A stretch of 64,000 bases of DNA from Oscillospiraceae bacterium (GCA_022791315.1 JAAVYW010000051.1:1-64000), one strand, 5' to 3'. Shown: positions 41,332 to 49,484, counted from the first letter of the stretch. Made by a program: numbers and translations. The notes: generated by a model from the sequence alone, not told the origin.

Positions 41332-42057
41332 ATGATAACAATTGCTATTTGTGACGACGAAAAAACCGTGCGCACCTATCTGGCGGCGCTGATTCAGGCG
41401 CAGCATCTCCCCTGCCAGGTGGTGGAATATGCCTCTGCCGCCGAGTGCCTGGCCGATTCCCGGCGCATCGACCTGATTTTTCTGGACATTGCGCTGCCCG
41501 CCCCAGGGCCCGATGGGATGGCCCTGGCCCGCAGGCTCCGGGAACAGGGGGAAAGCCCTGTCATCGTCTTTGTCAGCGGGCATGGGGAGTATGTCTACGA
41601 TGCCTTTGACGTAGGGGCCTTTCACTACCTGCTCAAGCCCATTGACGAGGAGAAGTTCTCCCGTGTCCTTGCCCGCGCGGCAGAGCAGGCCCAGGCAGGG
41701 CACGCCCAATCAGGGCAGGAAAAGGGCCGAGCCCTCACCCTGCAGGCCACCGGCACCACCCGCACCATCCCCCTCAGCAGCATCCGCTATATCGAGAGCA
41801 GCAACCACAAGGTGGTGCTCCACCTGCACGGCGGGGAATTTACCTGCTACGCCAAAATCGGGGCCCTGGAACAGGAGCTGGGGGAGCAGTTCTTCCGCAT
41901 CCACAAGGGCTATCTGGTGAACCTCTCCTGCATCGAATCCTATAGCAAAGCCCAGGTCACGCTCACCAGCGGCGAGACGCTCCTCATCTCCAAATACAAA
42001 TACCCGGATTTTGTCAAAGCACATCTCCGGTTCCTGAAACGGGGGATGCGCCTATGA
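41332..42057 (+). CDS. LytTR-family response regulator
   Basis: The protein has 241 residues. The receiver domain has the acidic pair CDDE and phospho-acceptor D52 (FLDIALP), with the conserved Lys in LLKPIDEE. The C-terminal LytTR domain (from about 135) contains SIRYIESSNHKVVLHL and FRIHKGYLVNLSCIESYS. It is the effector of the GHKL kinase that follows, overlapping it by 4 bp. Confidence 0.93.
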   Translation: MITIAICDDEKTVRTYLAALIQAQHLPCQVVEYASAAECLADSRRIDLIFLDIALPAPGPDGMALARRLREQGESPVIVFVSGHGEYVYDAFDVGAFHYLLKPIDEEKFSRVLARAAEQAQAGHAQSGQEKGRALTLQATGTTRTIPLSSIRYIESSNHKVVLHLHGGEFTCYAKIGALEQELGEQFFRIHKGYLVNLSCIESYSKAQVTLTSGETLLISKYKYPDFVKAHLRFLKRGMRL

Positions 42058-43457
42058 GCAGCGAGAGCTTCCAACTGTTCAGCAGCAGTTTTGTGCCTGC
42101 CTTCCAGCTGTTTTACGCCCTGGCCCTGGCCTGTTTTTTCCGCCCTTTCCTCCCGCAGCCCCGGATAAAAGGGATGGCCATCGTCTCCCTGGCCTATCTG
42201 GCGGCCTTCTTCCTCTGCAATGGTTTCCCGGTCCCCAGGGGCGCCCTGGGCCCCCTCCTGCTGGCGCTGACAGTGGGGCTCTCCAAGCCAGTGGGGATTG
42301 CCAGGCCCCTGGCCTTCTTCCTCACGCTGCTCTATCTGAGCGCCAAAATCTCCGCCGGCCTGGTGGCCGAGAGCCTCTATTTCCTGGCCGAGCAGCTTTT
42401 CCCCTTTCACCCAGAGCCCATAGAGGGCGTCTATCTGCGGGCCGCCTGGCTCATCACAGCGTTTTTTCTCTCCCATCTGTCCCTGTTTTCCCTGCTGCTC
42501 TGGCTTTTGGCCCGGCAGCTCAAAAGGCGCCGCCTCTCCCTCCACCGGCGGGAGCTGTGCTATATGAGCCTGATTCCGGCGGCAAGCATCCTCTTTGGGC
42601 AGATGGTTTCCAGCCTCCTCTTGGAGGTAAAGGACGGCGTGCTGCTCCAGCTCTATGAGCGGCACCCGGCATTCCTGGGGGTTGTGCCTGCGCTGGCGCT
42701 GCTCTTCTCCCTGGGCTCCCTCCTGGCAATTTCCTTCCGGCAGAGCCTAGAGGCCCTGTTGGAGGAGCGGGAGAGCAGCTTTGTCCAGCGGCAGCAGGCC
42801 GCTGCCATCCGGGACAGAATCCAGGAGGTGGAGGAGTTCTACACCCGTGTCAGAGAGATGAAGCACCAGCTCCGGGGGCACCTCACCGCCATCCGCGGCC
42901 TGGCCCAGCGGGGGGAATACCGCCAGGCGGAGCAGTATATCGCCCGCATGGACGAGAGTATGAGCGGATTTGAACGCACGCTTCAAACCGGGAGCGCCGT
43001 CACCGACGTCATTGTTGACAGCCTGCGGCGGCAGTGCCAGGAGCAGGGCATCGGCTTCTACTCCGAGTTCCATTACCCCTCCGGCGGCCGGTACGACGCC
43101 TTTGACCTGGGCATCATCCTCCACAACCTGCTGCAAAACGCCCTGGAGGCCTGCCAGAACCTGGCGGGGGAGCGGTATATTTCCCTGGCCGGCAGGCGCC
43201 AGGGCCGCTTCTTTCTCATTGAAGTGCAAAACCCCTTTGCCGGGCAACTCGTCCTGGGGGAAAACGGCCTCCCCTCCACCACCAAGGAGGACGCCCTCCT
43301 CCACGGCCTCGGCCTCTCCCAAGTGCGCCGGGAAGCGGAAAAATACACGGGAGAGCTGGAACTCAAAACCGACGGGCAAATCTTCTGCGCCACAGTCCTG
43401 CTGCAAGAGCAGGGCAAACAGAACAGCAACACTGGAAAAGAGGAGTGGAAAAGATGA
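42054..43457 (+). CDS. GHKL-type sensor histidine kinase, AgrC-like
   Basis: The protein has 467 residues. About six membrane segments occupy residues 10-230. A coiled linker leads to the phospho-acceptor H271 in MKHQLRGHLTAIRGL. The ATPase has the N box ILHNLLQNALEACQNL and the G box near HGLGLSQVRREAEKY. It is the GHKL architecture of AgrC/CitA-like peptide sensors. No AgrB/AgrD peptide gene is nearby, so the signal is unknown. Confidence 0.92.
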   Translation: MSSESFQLFSSSFVPAFQLFYALALACFFRPFLPQPRIKGMAIVSLAYLAAFFLCNGFPVPRGALGPLLLALTVGLSKPVGIARPLAFFLTLLYLSAKISAGLVAESLYFLAEQLFPFHPEPIEGVYLRAAWLITAFFLSHLSLFSLLLWLLARQLKRRRLSLHRRELCYMSLIPAASILFGQMVSSLLLEVKDGVLLQLYERHPAFLGVVPALALLFSLGSLLAISFRQSLEALLEERESSFVQRQQAAAIRDRIQEVEEFYTRVREMKHQLRGHLTAIRGLAQRGEYRQAEQYIARMDESMSGFERTLQTGSAVTDVIVDSLRRQCQEQGIGFYSEFHYPSGGRYDAFDLGIILHNLLQNALEACQNLAGERYISLAGRRQGRFFLIEVQNPFAGQLVLGENGLPSTTKEDALLHGLGLSQVRREAEKYTGELELKTDGQIFCATVLLQEQGKQNSNTGKEEWKR

Positions 43458-44155
43458 ACACCATAGCGACAACTTACACAGCCGGGCCCCGCCGCCGGAT
43501 ACCGGCCCATGTCCCCCAGGCCGGCGGCTTTTGGGCGCTGGCTACCCAGGGCCTGGAGGGCAGCCAGGAGGACTACCGGAAACACCTGGAGAACAAATAC
43601 GGCAAGCTCACCATCCAGGACGTCAGCCGGGACCAGGAGACCCTGACGCAGCTGGGCAAGCGTATGGGCGGCCACGATGTGGTGATAGCCCCTGCCATCT
43701 TTCAGCAGATGGCCGCCGACCCCAAAACCGCCGCCTACTACGAGGGCAAAATCGACTACTTTTTCCACACCATTGTACCGCAGGAAACGGCAAACTGCGC
43801 GGCCAAGGGCCTGGTCTTCCAGCCCGCGGGGGTTGTCGTCCACAAGGACGGGTCTGTCACCTATCTCTGCGGCTGCAGCGATTCCCCGGAACGGGTGGCA
43901 AAAGTCAACGCCATCAACCGGGCCAGGGACGAAAAGCGGGTTGCCCTGCGCCAGGCCGCCTTGGAGCGGGCCGCCCAGGAGGCGGCAGAGCGCCAGGCCC
44001 TTTGGGCGCAGGCAGCAGAGAAACGGGCGCAGCAGGAGTCCTTTTCCAATATCGGTGTCCTGCTCCACTCCCGGCTGGCAGCAGCCCCCCTCCCCCCCTT
44101 GCCCCAGGCCCTCCCCGCCCCGCAGGAATCCCTGTTTTACTATAATTTGCAATAA
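43454..44155 (+). CDS. Uncharacterised protein A of the LytTR operon
   Basis: The protein has 233 residues, starting MNTIATTYTAG 8 nt after GAGGAG, overlapping the kinase stop by 4 bp. No signal peptide. The core contains KYGKLTIQDVSRDQETL, DVVIAPAIFQQM, KIDYFFHTIVPQ and GVVVHKDGSVTYLCGC. The C-terminal third is an Ala/Glu/Arg-rich coiled coil. It resembles an uncharacterised Clostridia family that I recall only as a domain of unknown function. It shares motif order with the next gene, B. Function unknown. Confidence 0.75.
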   Translation: MNTIATTYTAGPRRRIPAHVPQAGGFWALATQGLEGSQEDYRKHLENKYGKLTIQDVSRDQETLTQLGKRMGGHDVVIAPAIFQQMAADPKTAAYYEGKIDYFFHTIVPQETANCAAKGLVFQPAGVVVHKDGSVTYLCGCSDSPERVAKVNAINRARDEKRVALRQAALERAAQEAAERQALWAQAAEKRAQQESFSNIGVLLHSRLAAAPLPPLPQALPAPQESLFYYNLQ

Positions 44156-44170
44156 GGAAGGAGCATAACA

Positions 44171-45058
44171 ATGGACAACACAATTGGCATCCGCTGGCAG
44201 CCCGGCCTTGCCTCCCTCCCCCAGCCGCAGCAGAGCCGCCCCCTGGAGAGCTTCCTCAGCCTGGTGGCAGAGGGGGTGGGGCAGGTGCAGGGCGGGGAAA
44301 AGGTAGAACCCGCCACCCTGGAGGAGCAGCTAAAGGCCAAGTACCCCGGCCTGGCCTACCATGTCTTTGACGGCAGCAGCCACTACTGGCGCACCCGCAA
44401 TGACTATCCCCATCACCTGCTCTATCAGCAGGACACCGACCCCGCTGCGCTGGAAAACTGGCGCCCCACCGGCGCCAACCCCTTCTACGGCTCGGTAGAC
44501 GGCAAATTCATCGCCCCCAAGGAGATTCACGCCCTGGGCAACGTGCCCCCCGGCAGCAAGGCGGTGGTGATTCACCCCAAGGTACAGGAGCGCATGGAGC
44601 GGGAGCCGGGCTACGCCCAGGAAATCATGGAACGCATCGACACCTGGTTTGCCTTTGACGTTGCCCGCAACGAGGCCAGCCACCCCGGCTCCACAGTGGG
44701 CATGTGCCAGTCGGTGGCAATCGGGGAAGACGGCAGCATCGTCAATGCCCAGTCCTCCTCCAGCGGCGGGGAAATCACCTACAGCAGCGACGAAATGGTA
44801 CGGGCCTACTACCTGCGCCTGGCCAAGCAGGCCGATTTCCTGCGCATGGTCGCCAAGGAACAGCGGGAAGAGCAGCTCCTGCTCCGGGCCGCCTCCCAGC
44901 GCCTGGCTGTTTCCCCGGCCAAGGCCCAGCTGGCAGCCATGTTAAGCGGCCAGAACCTCTCTGAGATTTTCGGCCCCACCCTTGCCGGCGTCCCCACCGA
45001 AACCATCCTCTCCATGGCCCAGCGCGAGGCCTGGGGGACGGCCAGTGCAGCCTGGTGA
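44171..45058 (+). CDS. Uncharacterised protein B of the LytTR operon, related to A
   Basis: The protein has 295 residues behind GGAAGGAG, with no signal peptide or membrane segment. It has the A-like order: KYPGLAYHVFDGSS, then AVVIHPKVQERMEREP, MERIDTWFAF, SVAIGEDGSIVNAQ. It adds a region with HYWRTRNDYPHHLLYQ and a helical C-terminus (AREAWGTASAAW-like end). The VVI-x-P...M...P...ID-x-[FW]-F pattern is shared with A. It is the last gene of the operon and probably works together with A. Function unknown. Confidence 0.75.
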   Translation: MDNTIGIRWQPGLASLPQPQQSRPLESFLSLVAEGVGQVQGGEKVEPATLEEQLKAKYPGLAYHVFDGSSHYWRTRNDYPHHLLYQQDTDPAALENWRPTGANPFYGSVDGKFIAPKEIHALGNVPPGSKAVVIHPKVQERMEREPGYAQEIMERIDTWFAFDVARNEASHPGSTVGMCQSVAIGEDGSIVNAQSSSSGGEITYSSDEMVRAYYLRLAKQADFLRMVAKEQREEQLLLRAASQRLAVSPAKAQLAAMLSGQNLSEIFGPTLAGVPTETILSMAQREAWGTASAAW

Positions 45059-45074
45059 CAGCCCCCCTTTTTCC

Positions 45075-45111
45075 AAAAACCCCCATCCCCTGCACAGGGA
45101 TGGGGGTTTTT
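45075..45111. terminator. Bidirectional terminator of the LytTR operon and lysR-type gene
   Basis: AAAAACCCCCATCCC / GGGATGGGGGTTTTT, a 15-bp perfect stem with a 7-nt loop. Confidence 0.85.
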
Positions 45112-45118
45112 CCTACCC

Positions 45119-45997
45119 TCAGCAAATTTTCTGAAGCATCTCCAAAAACTTCTGGGACGCCTTGGAGAGCACCTGGTATTTCTTCCAAATCAGGCTGGCG
45201 GTGGTGTGCTGCACCGGGCGCAGGGGCCGAAAACAGAGATTGCTCTCCCCGCTGGTGTTGATGAGCCCGTCAAAGCAGATGGCATACCCCATCCCCTCCT
45301 CCACAAACAGGGAGCCATTGAAGAGCAGGGTATAGGTGGCGGCGATATTGAGTTTTGACACATCCGGCGCAATCTGGCGCAGGATGGGCCAGCCGTCCCG
45401 CTCCTCCTGGCTGGAGACAATCAGGGGCTTGTCCAGCAGGTCTTCCGGCGCAATGGTTTCCTGCGCCGCCAGCTCGGCGTCCCGGCGCATCAGAACGCCA
45501 AAGGAGTCCGGGCAGGGCAGGGGCATGGACTGGTATTTCAGGCTGTCCACCCGCCCATAGACCAGCCCAAAGTCAATGAGCCCCTTGTCCAGCTGCTCCA
45601 TGACAAAGACCGAGTTCCCGCTGGCAATGTGATAGCGAATACCGGGGTATTCGCTCCGCAGCCGGCAGGCCGCCCGGGCAATGTGCCGGTTGCGCTCTGA
45701 TTCCCCTGCGCCGATATACACATCCCCTGCCACCGCCTCCTCTGCCAGGGAGATTTCGTCCTCGGTCTTTTTCACCAGCAGTACAATCTCCTCGGCCCGC
45801 TTCCGCAGCAGCACCCCCTCCTCTGTCAGGGAAATGCCCCGGTTGCTGCGCACAAAGAGCTGCTTTCCCAGCTCGTCCTCCAAGTCCTTCAGCTGCCGCG
45901 ACAGCGTGGGCTGCGAAAGATGCAAAAACTCCGCCGCCCCCGACAGGCTCTCCTCCCTGGCCGCCGCTAAAAAATACTGCAATACCCGCAATTCCAT
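45119..45997 (-). CDS. LysR-family transcriptional regulator
   Basis: The protein has 292 residues, starting at MELRVLQYFL behind GAGGGGG. The winged HTH is AAEFLHLSQPTLSRQLKDLE; the rest is a periplasmic-binding-like effector domain. It is divergent from a small Cys protein/DUF3737 operon with a dyad between the two promoters, so those genes are its likely targets. Confidence 0.92.
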   Translation of the reverse strand: MELRVLQYFLAAAREESLSGAAEFLHLSQPTLSRQLKDLEDELGKQLFVRSNRGISLTEEGVLLRKRAEEIVLLVKKTEDEISLAEEAVAGDVYIGAGESERNRHIARAACRLRSEYPGIRYHIASGNSVFVMEQLDKGLIDFGLVYGRVDSLKYQSMPLPCPDSFGVLMRRDAELAAQETIAPEDLLDKPLIVSSQEERDGWPILRQIAPDVSKLNIAATYTLLFNGSLFVEEGMGYAICFDGLINTSGESNLCFRPLRPVQHTTASLIWKKYQVLSKASQKFLEMLQKIC

Positions 45998-46053
45998 CTG
46001 TATCCCCCTCTTTCCTGTTCGGTTCCTTCCTCTGTCCTCTGCCTTCTTGAGGC

Positions 46054-46082
46054 AGTCTATCACGGTTTTCTATAATCGTCAA
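46054..46082 (-). promoter_or_regulatory. Promoter of the lysR-type gene
   Basis: TTGACG, 17-bp spacer, TAGACT on the minus strand. Confidence 0.6.
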
Positions 46083-46092
46083 GCATATCATG

Positions 46093-46105
46093 CTATGTAA
46101 CATAG
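46093..46105. promoter_or_regulatory. Candidate LysR operator
   Basis: CTATG-TAA-CATAG dyad, a T-N11-A type site, between the divergent promoters and next to the -35 of the plus-strand promoter. Confidence 0.5.
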
Positions 46106-46109
46106 GCAT

Positions 46110-46138
46110 TTGCTATTTACACAGGGGTGTGCTATGAT
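46110..46138 (+). promoter_or_regulatory. Promoter of the small Cys protein/DUF3737 operon
   Basis: TTGCTA, 17-bp spacer, TATGAT. Confidence 0.6.
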
Positions 46139-46213
46139 ATGCTAAGAAACCACATCAGGCAAACCAAACGCCAAATACTGAGCATGAAACCGGGGGGGAA
46201 GGAGGCAAACCAG

Positions 46214-46450
46214 ATGAAACTGTGCTGTTCGGAAGACGCCCTTATCCAAAACCTGCGGGACGCGGGCTGCGACGAGGAAAAAATCGCCGCCTGCCTCTCC
46301 TGCATGAAATCCGACCGGGAAACGGAATGCCTCCGATTGCTCAAAAAGCACCGCAGCTGCCTGCTGGACACGGTGCATGAAGAGCAGAAGAAAATCGATT
46401 GCCTGGACTATCTGCTCTACCAGATGAAAAAGACGAAAGGGGAACAATGA
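46214..46450 (+). CDS. Small Cys-containing protein
   Basis: The protein has 78 residues, starting MKLCCSEDALI behind GGAAGGAGG. Helical, with six Cys (LCC, AGCDEE, ACLSC, TECLR and CL pairs), no signal peptide. It could bind metal or form disulphides. It is transcribed with the DUF3737 gene, whose ATG lies 1 nt past its stop. Function unknown. Confidence 0.75.
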   Translation: MKLCCSEDALIQNLRDAGCDEEKIAACLSCMKSDRETECLRLLKKHRSCLLDTVHEEQKKIDCLDYLLYQMKKTKGEQ

Positions 46451-46451
46451 G

Positions 46452-47303
46452 ATGGACATCATTGCAAACAAGACCTTTGACGAGGAGCGCGCGCTCTACA
46501 ACGCCCATGGCCTCCTGGTGCAGGACTGCACCTTCGACGGCCCCGCCGACGGGGAGAGCGCCTTCAAAGAGGGGCAGGGCATCCAGGTCCGCCGTTGTTT
46601 TTTCAATCTCCGCTATCCCTTCTGGCACGACAAGGGGGCAGTCATCTCCGATTCTGAGATGACTCAGCTGTGCCGCGCCGCCCTGTGGTATTCCGAGGAT
46701 TTGGAAATCGCCGGCAGCAAGCTCCACGGCATCAAGGCCCTGCGGGAGTGCAGCCGTGTGGCAATGCGGGACTGCGACATCGTCTCCCCCGAATTCGGCT
46801 GGTCCACCGACACCATCCAAATGGAGGGCTGCACCGCCGAAAGCGAGTATTTCATGATGCGTTCCTCCCATCTCACCTTCCGGGACGTGCAGATGAAGGG
46901 AAAATACTCCTTCCAGTACATCCAGGACGCCGTCTTCGACCACTGCAACTTTGACACCAAAGACGCCTTCTGGCACGGCAAAAACATCACCGTGCGGGAC
47001 AGCGTGGTCAAGGGGGAATACCTGGCCTGGTACAGCGAGGACATCACCTTTGAGCGCTGCAAAATCATCGGCACCCAGCCCCTCTGCTACTGCAAAAACC
47101 TCCGCCTCATCGACTGCGAGATGATAGGCACTGACCTGGCCTTCGAGCGCTCCGAAGTGGAGGCCGCCCTCACCGCCCCCATCGACAGCATCAAAAACCC
47201 CCTCTCGGGCCGCATCTATGTCCCGGCTGTGGGGGAAATCATCCGCGACCTGGAACAGGCCAAGGGCGAAGTCATCGTGGGCGCCCAGTGCTGCTGCGCC
47301 TAA
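46452..47303 (+). CDS. DUF3737-family right-handed beta-helix protein
   Basis: The protein has 283 residues of repeated 15-25-residue coils such as VQDCTFDGPADG, MRDCDIVSPEFG and FDHCNFDTKDAFWHG, the signature of DUF3737 proteins, which fold as a beta-helix. It is cytosolic and of unknown biochemistry. Genes of this family are commonly next to a LysR regulator, as here (established association, not function). ATG behind AAAGGGG. Confidence 0.88.
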   Translation: MDIIANKTFDEERALYNAHGLLVQDCTFDGPADGESAFKEGQGIQVRRCFFNLRYPFWHDKGAVISDSEMTQLCRAALWYSEDLEIAGSKLHGIKALRECSRVAMRDCDIVSPEFGWSTDTIQMEGCTAESEYFMMRSSHLTFRDVQMKGKYSFQYIQDAVFDHCNFDTKDAFWHGKNITVRDSVVKGEYLAWYSEDITFERCKIIGTQPLCYCKNLRLIDCEMIGTDLAFERSEVEAALTAPIDSIKNPLSGRIYVPAVGEIIRDLEQAKGEVIVGAQCCCA

Positions 47304-47314
47304 GGGGGAGCGCC

Positions 47315-47791
47315 ATGAACCTGCAATTCATCGGCGGGCTGGTGTCCTTGGCGCTGCTGTTAGCCGGCGGCGGCACGCCCCAGGAACCCGTTCCCCAGCC
47401 GCCCGCTCCCCCGGCAGGAATCGAGGAGGGAACCGAGCTGCCGTGCCTGTCCCTCCATGTGGGGGAGCACACCTTCTCTGCCCAGCTGGAGGACAGCGAC
47501 ACTGCCCGCGCCCTGTTAGAGCGCCTGCCCCTGTCCCTGCCTATGGAGGAGCTCCACGGCAACGAGAAATACGGTTACCTCGAAAGCCCCCTCCCCACCC
47601 ACCCCTTCCTGCCCGGGAGCATCCGGGCAGGGGATCTGCTTCTCTACGGGGAGGACTGCCTGGTGGTCTTTTACGAAGGCCTCCCCGACTCCCCCTACTC
47701 CTACACCGCCCTGGGCCATATCGAAAATCCCGAGGGCCTGGCCGGTGCCCTGGGCAACGGCAGTGTCACAGTCCGCTTCACGGTCCAATAG
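47315..47791 (+). CDS. Secreted cyclophilin-like fold protein
   Basis: The protein has 158 residues, starting MNLQFIGG behind GGGGAG. A hydrophobic N-terminus ends LLLAGGGTPQEP, then a Pro linker, then the Cyclophil_like core (LHVGEHTFSAQLEDSDTARALLERLP, GSIRAGDLLLYGEDCLVVFYE). Homologues are often lipoproteins with LLAGC; here the Cys position is Gly, so lipidation is not possible and secretion or membrane anchoring by the helix is likely. Role unknown. Confidence 0.82.
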   Translation: MNLQFIGGLVSLALLLAGGGTPQEPVPQPPAPPAGIEEGTELPCLSLHVGEHTFSAQLEDSDTARALLERLPLSLPMEELHGNEKYGYLESPLPTHPFLPGSIRAGDLLLYGEDCLVVFYEGLPDSPYSYTALGHIENPEGLAGALGNGSVTVRFTVQ

Positions 47792-47796
47792 CCAAA

Positions 47797-47843
47797 GCCC
47801 CGCTGTATTTCCCCGGAAATGGGGATTGACAGCGGGGCCTTTT
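47797..47843 (+). terminator. Terminator after the cyclophilin-like gene, overlapping the thiM promoter
   Basis: GCCCCGCTGT (47797-47806) pairs with ACAGCGGGGC (47829-47838), then CTTTTT. An inner hairpin TTTCC/GGAAA lies in the loop. The 3' arm contains most of the TTGACA of the next promoter. Confidence 0.8.
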
Positions 47844-47854
47844 TGCTTTACAAT
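47826..47854 (+). promoter_or_regulatory. Promoter of the TPP riboswitch-thiM transcript
   Basis: TTGACA (47826-47831), 17-bp spacer, TACAAT. The -35 lies inside the upstream terminator stem. Confidence 0.72.
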
Positions 47855-47868
47855 GGAGAAAAATAGAA

Positions 47869-47953
47869 GAACAGGGGAGCTTGTGTGACAGGCTGAGAGG
47901 AAGGTACACCTTCGACCCTTGAACCTGATGCGGGTAATGCCGCCGGAGGAAGA
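47869..47953 (+). promoter_or_regulatory. TPP riboswitch (THI element)
   Basis: The conserved core is present: GGCTGAGAGG (pyrimidine-sensing helix), then ACCCTTGAACCTGAT, GGGTAAT and GCCGGAGGAAG. It binds thiamine pyrophosphate and controls thiM; the adjacent terminator shows the mode is attenuation. Confidence 0.93.
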
Positions 47954-47974
47954 TGCTGATTTTCTGCTTTTTTC

Positions 47975-48007
47975 TGGAGGTATCCCTTTGGGTGCCTCCT
48001 GTTTTTT
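47975..48007 (+). terminator. Riboswitch-controlled terminator before thiM
   Basis: GGAGGTATCCC / GGGTGCCTCC around TTT, followed by TGTTTTTTT, forms the OFF-state terminator of the TPP riboswitch. Confidence 0.85.
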
Positions 48008-48048
48008 TGCCTTTTTTATAAAACACTCTGACAGAAAAGAGGGAATCC

Positions 48049-48873
48049 ATGCTGCAAGACACCCTGGCCGCCCTGCGCAAACAGGCCCCGCTCATCCACT
48101 GTATCACCAACTATGTCACAGCAAACGACTGCGCCAACCTGCTGCTGGCCTGCGGCGCCTCCCCCGTCATGGCCGACGACCCGGCAGAGGCCGCCGAAAT
48201 CGCCGCCCAGAGCCAAGGGCTCCTCCTGAATCTCGGCACCTTAAACCAGTGCACCATCCCCGCCATGCTGGCCGCAGGCCGCCAGGCCAATGCCCTGGGC
48301 CTCCCCGTGGTGCTGGACCCGGTGGGCGCCGGCGCATCCCGCCTGCGCAGCGAAACAGCGGCAATGCTGTTAAGTGAGCTCCGCTTCGCCGCCATCCGGG
48401 GCAACAGCTCGGAGATTAAGGCCTTAGCCACCGGCAGCAGCGCAACCCGCGGCGTAGATGCCGCCCTTTCCGACCAGGCTCCAGAGGATGCCCTGGGCTT
48501 TGCCCAGGAGGCCTCCCGCCGGTGGGGCGCAGTGGTAGCCCTCACCGGCCCCATCGACATTGTGGCCCACGGGACACAGGCCTGCCTCATCCAAAACGGC
48601 CACCCCATGATGGGGCGCGTCACCGGCACCGGTTGCCAGCTCTCGGCGCTCACCGCCGCTTTCCTGGCGGCAAACCCCGGCGCGCCGCTGGAGGCCGTAT
48701 CCGCCGCCGTCTGCGCCATGGGCCTCTGCGGTGAGATAGCCCACCGCCGCCTGGGCCGCTTAGAGGGCAATATCGCCTACCGGGGCCGCATCATCGACGC
48801 CCTGTACCGGCTCACGCCGGAGCGTCTGGCAGCGGGCGCAAAAGCCCGGTTCCTCCCCCCTCAAAGCACTTGA
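48049..48873 (+). CDS. thiM: Hydroxyethylthiazole kinase
   Basis: The protein has 274 residues, the usual ThiM length. PLIHCITNYVTANDCANLLLA, DPVGAGASRLR and the catalytic Cys in GRVTGTGCQLSAL are family hallmarks. It phosphorylates the thiazole alcohol for ThiE, a salvage reaction. Controlled by the TPP riboswitch upstream. Confidence 0.96.
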   Translation: MLQDTLAALRKQAPLIHCITNYVTANDCANLLLACGASPVMADDPAEAAEIAAQSQGLLLNLGTLNQCTIPAMLAAGRQANALGLPVVLDPVGAGASRLRSETAAMLLSELRFAAIRGNSSEIKALATGSSATRGVDAALSDQAPEDALGFAQEASRRWGAVVALTGPIDIVAHGTQACLIQNGHPMMGRVTGTGCQLSALTAAFLAANPGAPLEAVSAAVCAMGLCGEIAHRRLGRLEGNIAYRGRIIDALYRLTPERLAAGAKARFLPPQST

Positions 48874-48899
48874 GCCACACCGCTTTCCACCTGCCAACG

Positions 48900-49484
48900 C
48901 TATAGCAGCCCGTGCTCCGCCAGCACCTTTGCCTCCTTCCAGTACCGGGGATACACCTCCTGGTAGAGCAGCGCAGTGGGGTGCTCCTGGTTTTCCAGCA
49001 GCTTGTCCCGCACAATCATGCGCATCACAATCCCCCTGATGATGTCGTAGCGGTACTGGGGCAGCTCCTCGTATCTCTCATACACAAACTCCCCCTTTTC
49101 CTGGTATTTCAGGATTTCCCGGTACACGTCCTCCACCACCTCTACCCCTGCCACCGGCACCGGCTCCCGGGAGATGGCGCAGGTCTTTACCCCGTGGTCT
49201 TCCCGCATCTCGTAGTCCCCCTCGCAGCGGTAGATATAGCCACTGACCCCCTTGTAAAACCGTTCCAGCGCGCCGGGGAACATCTCCTGGAACACCACCT
49301 TGTCCGGCTGGATGTCCATCATCATCCTGCGCACAGGGTCGCGTGCATAGTCCCAGATGTAAAACAGCGCCACCCTCCGGCTGGTGGAGAGATACACGCA
49401 GGCCTCTTTCAAATTAGAGCCCTCACTGTAAAAGGGCTTCAGTTCCGTGAGCCCTCCCCGGCTGGTGCCATGATAAAAAACCAT
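48900..49484 (-). CDS. Uncharacterised protein inside the thiamine locus, possibly ADP-ribosyltransferase-like
   Basis: The protein has 194 residues behind AGGAGGAG. It opens VFYHGTSRGGLTELKPF and continues with CVYLSTSRRVALFYIWDY. An N-terminal YHGT with a following hydrophobic Tyr strand recalls the H-Y part of ADP-ribosyltransferase folds (DUF3990/RES-like), but a catalytic Glu cannot be assigned and the match is weak. It is antiparallel to thiM and thiE and seems unrelated to thiamine. Confidence 0.6.
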   Translation of the reverse strand: MVFYHGTSRGGLTELKPFYSEGSNLKEACVYLSTSRRVALFYIWDYARDPVRRMMMDIQPDKVVFQEMFPGALERFYKGVSGYIYRCEGDYEMREDHGVKTCAISREPVPVAGVEVVEDVYREILKYQEKGEFVYERYEELPQYRYDIIRGIVMRMIVRDKLLENQEHPTALLYQEVYPRYWKEAKVLAEHGLL

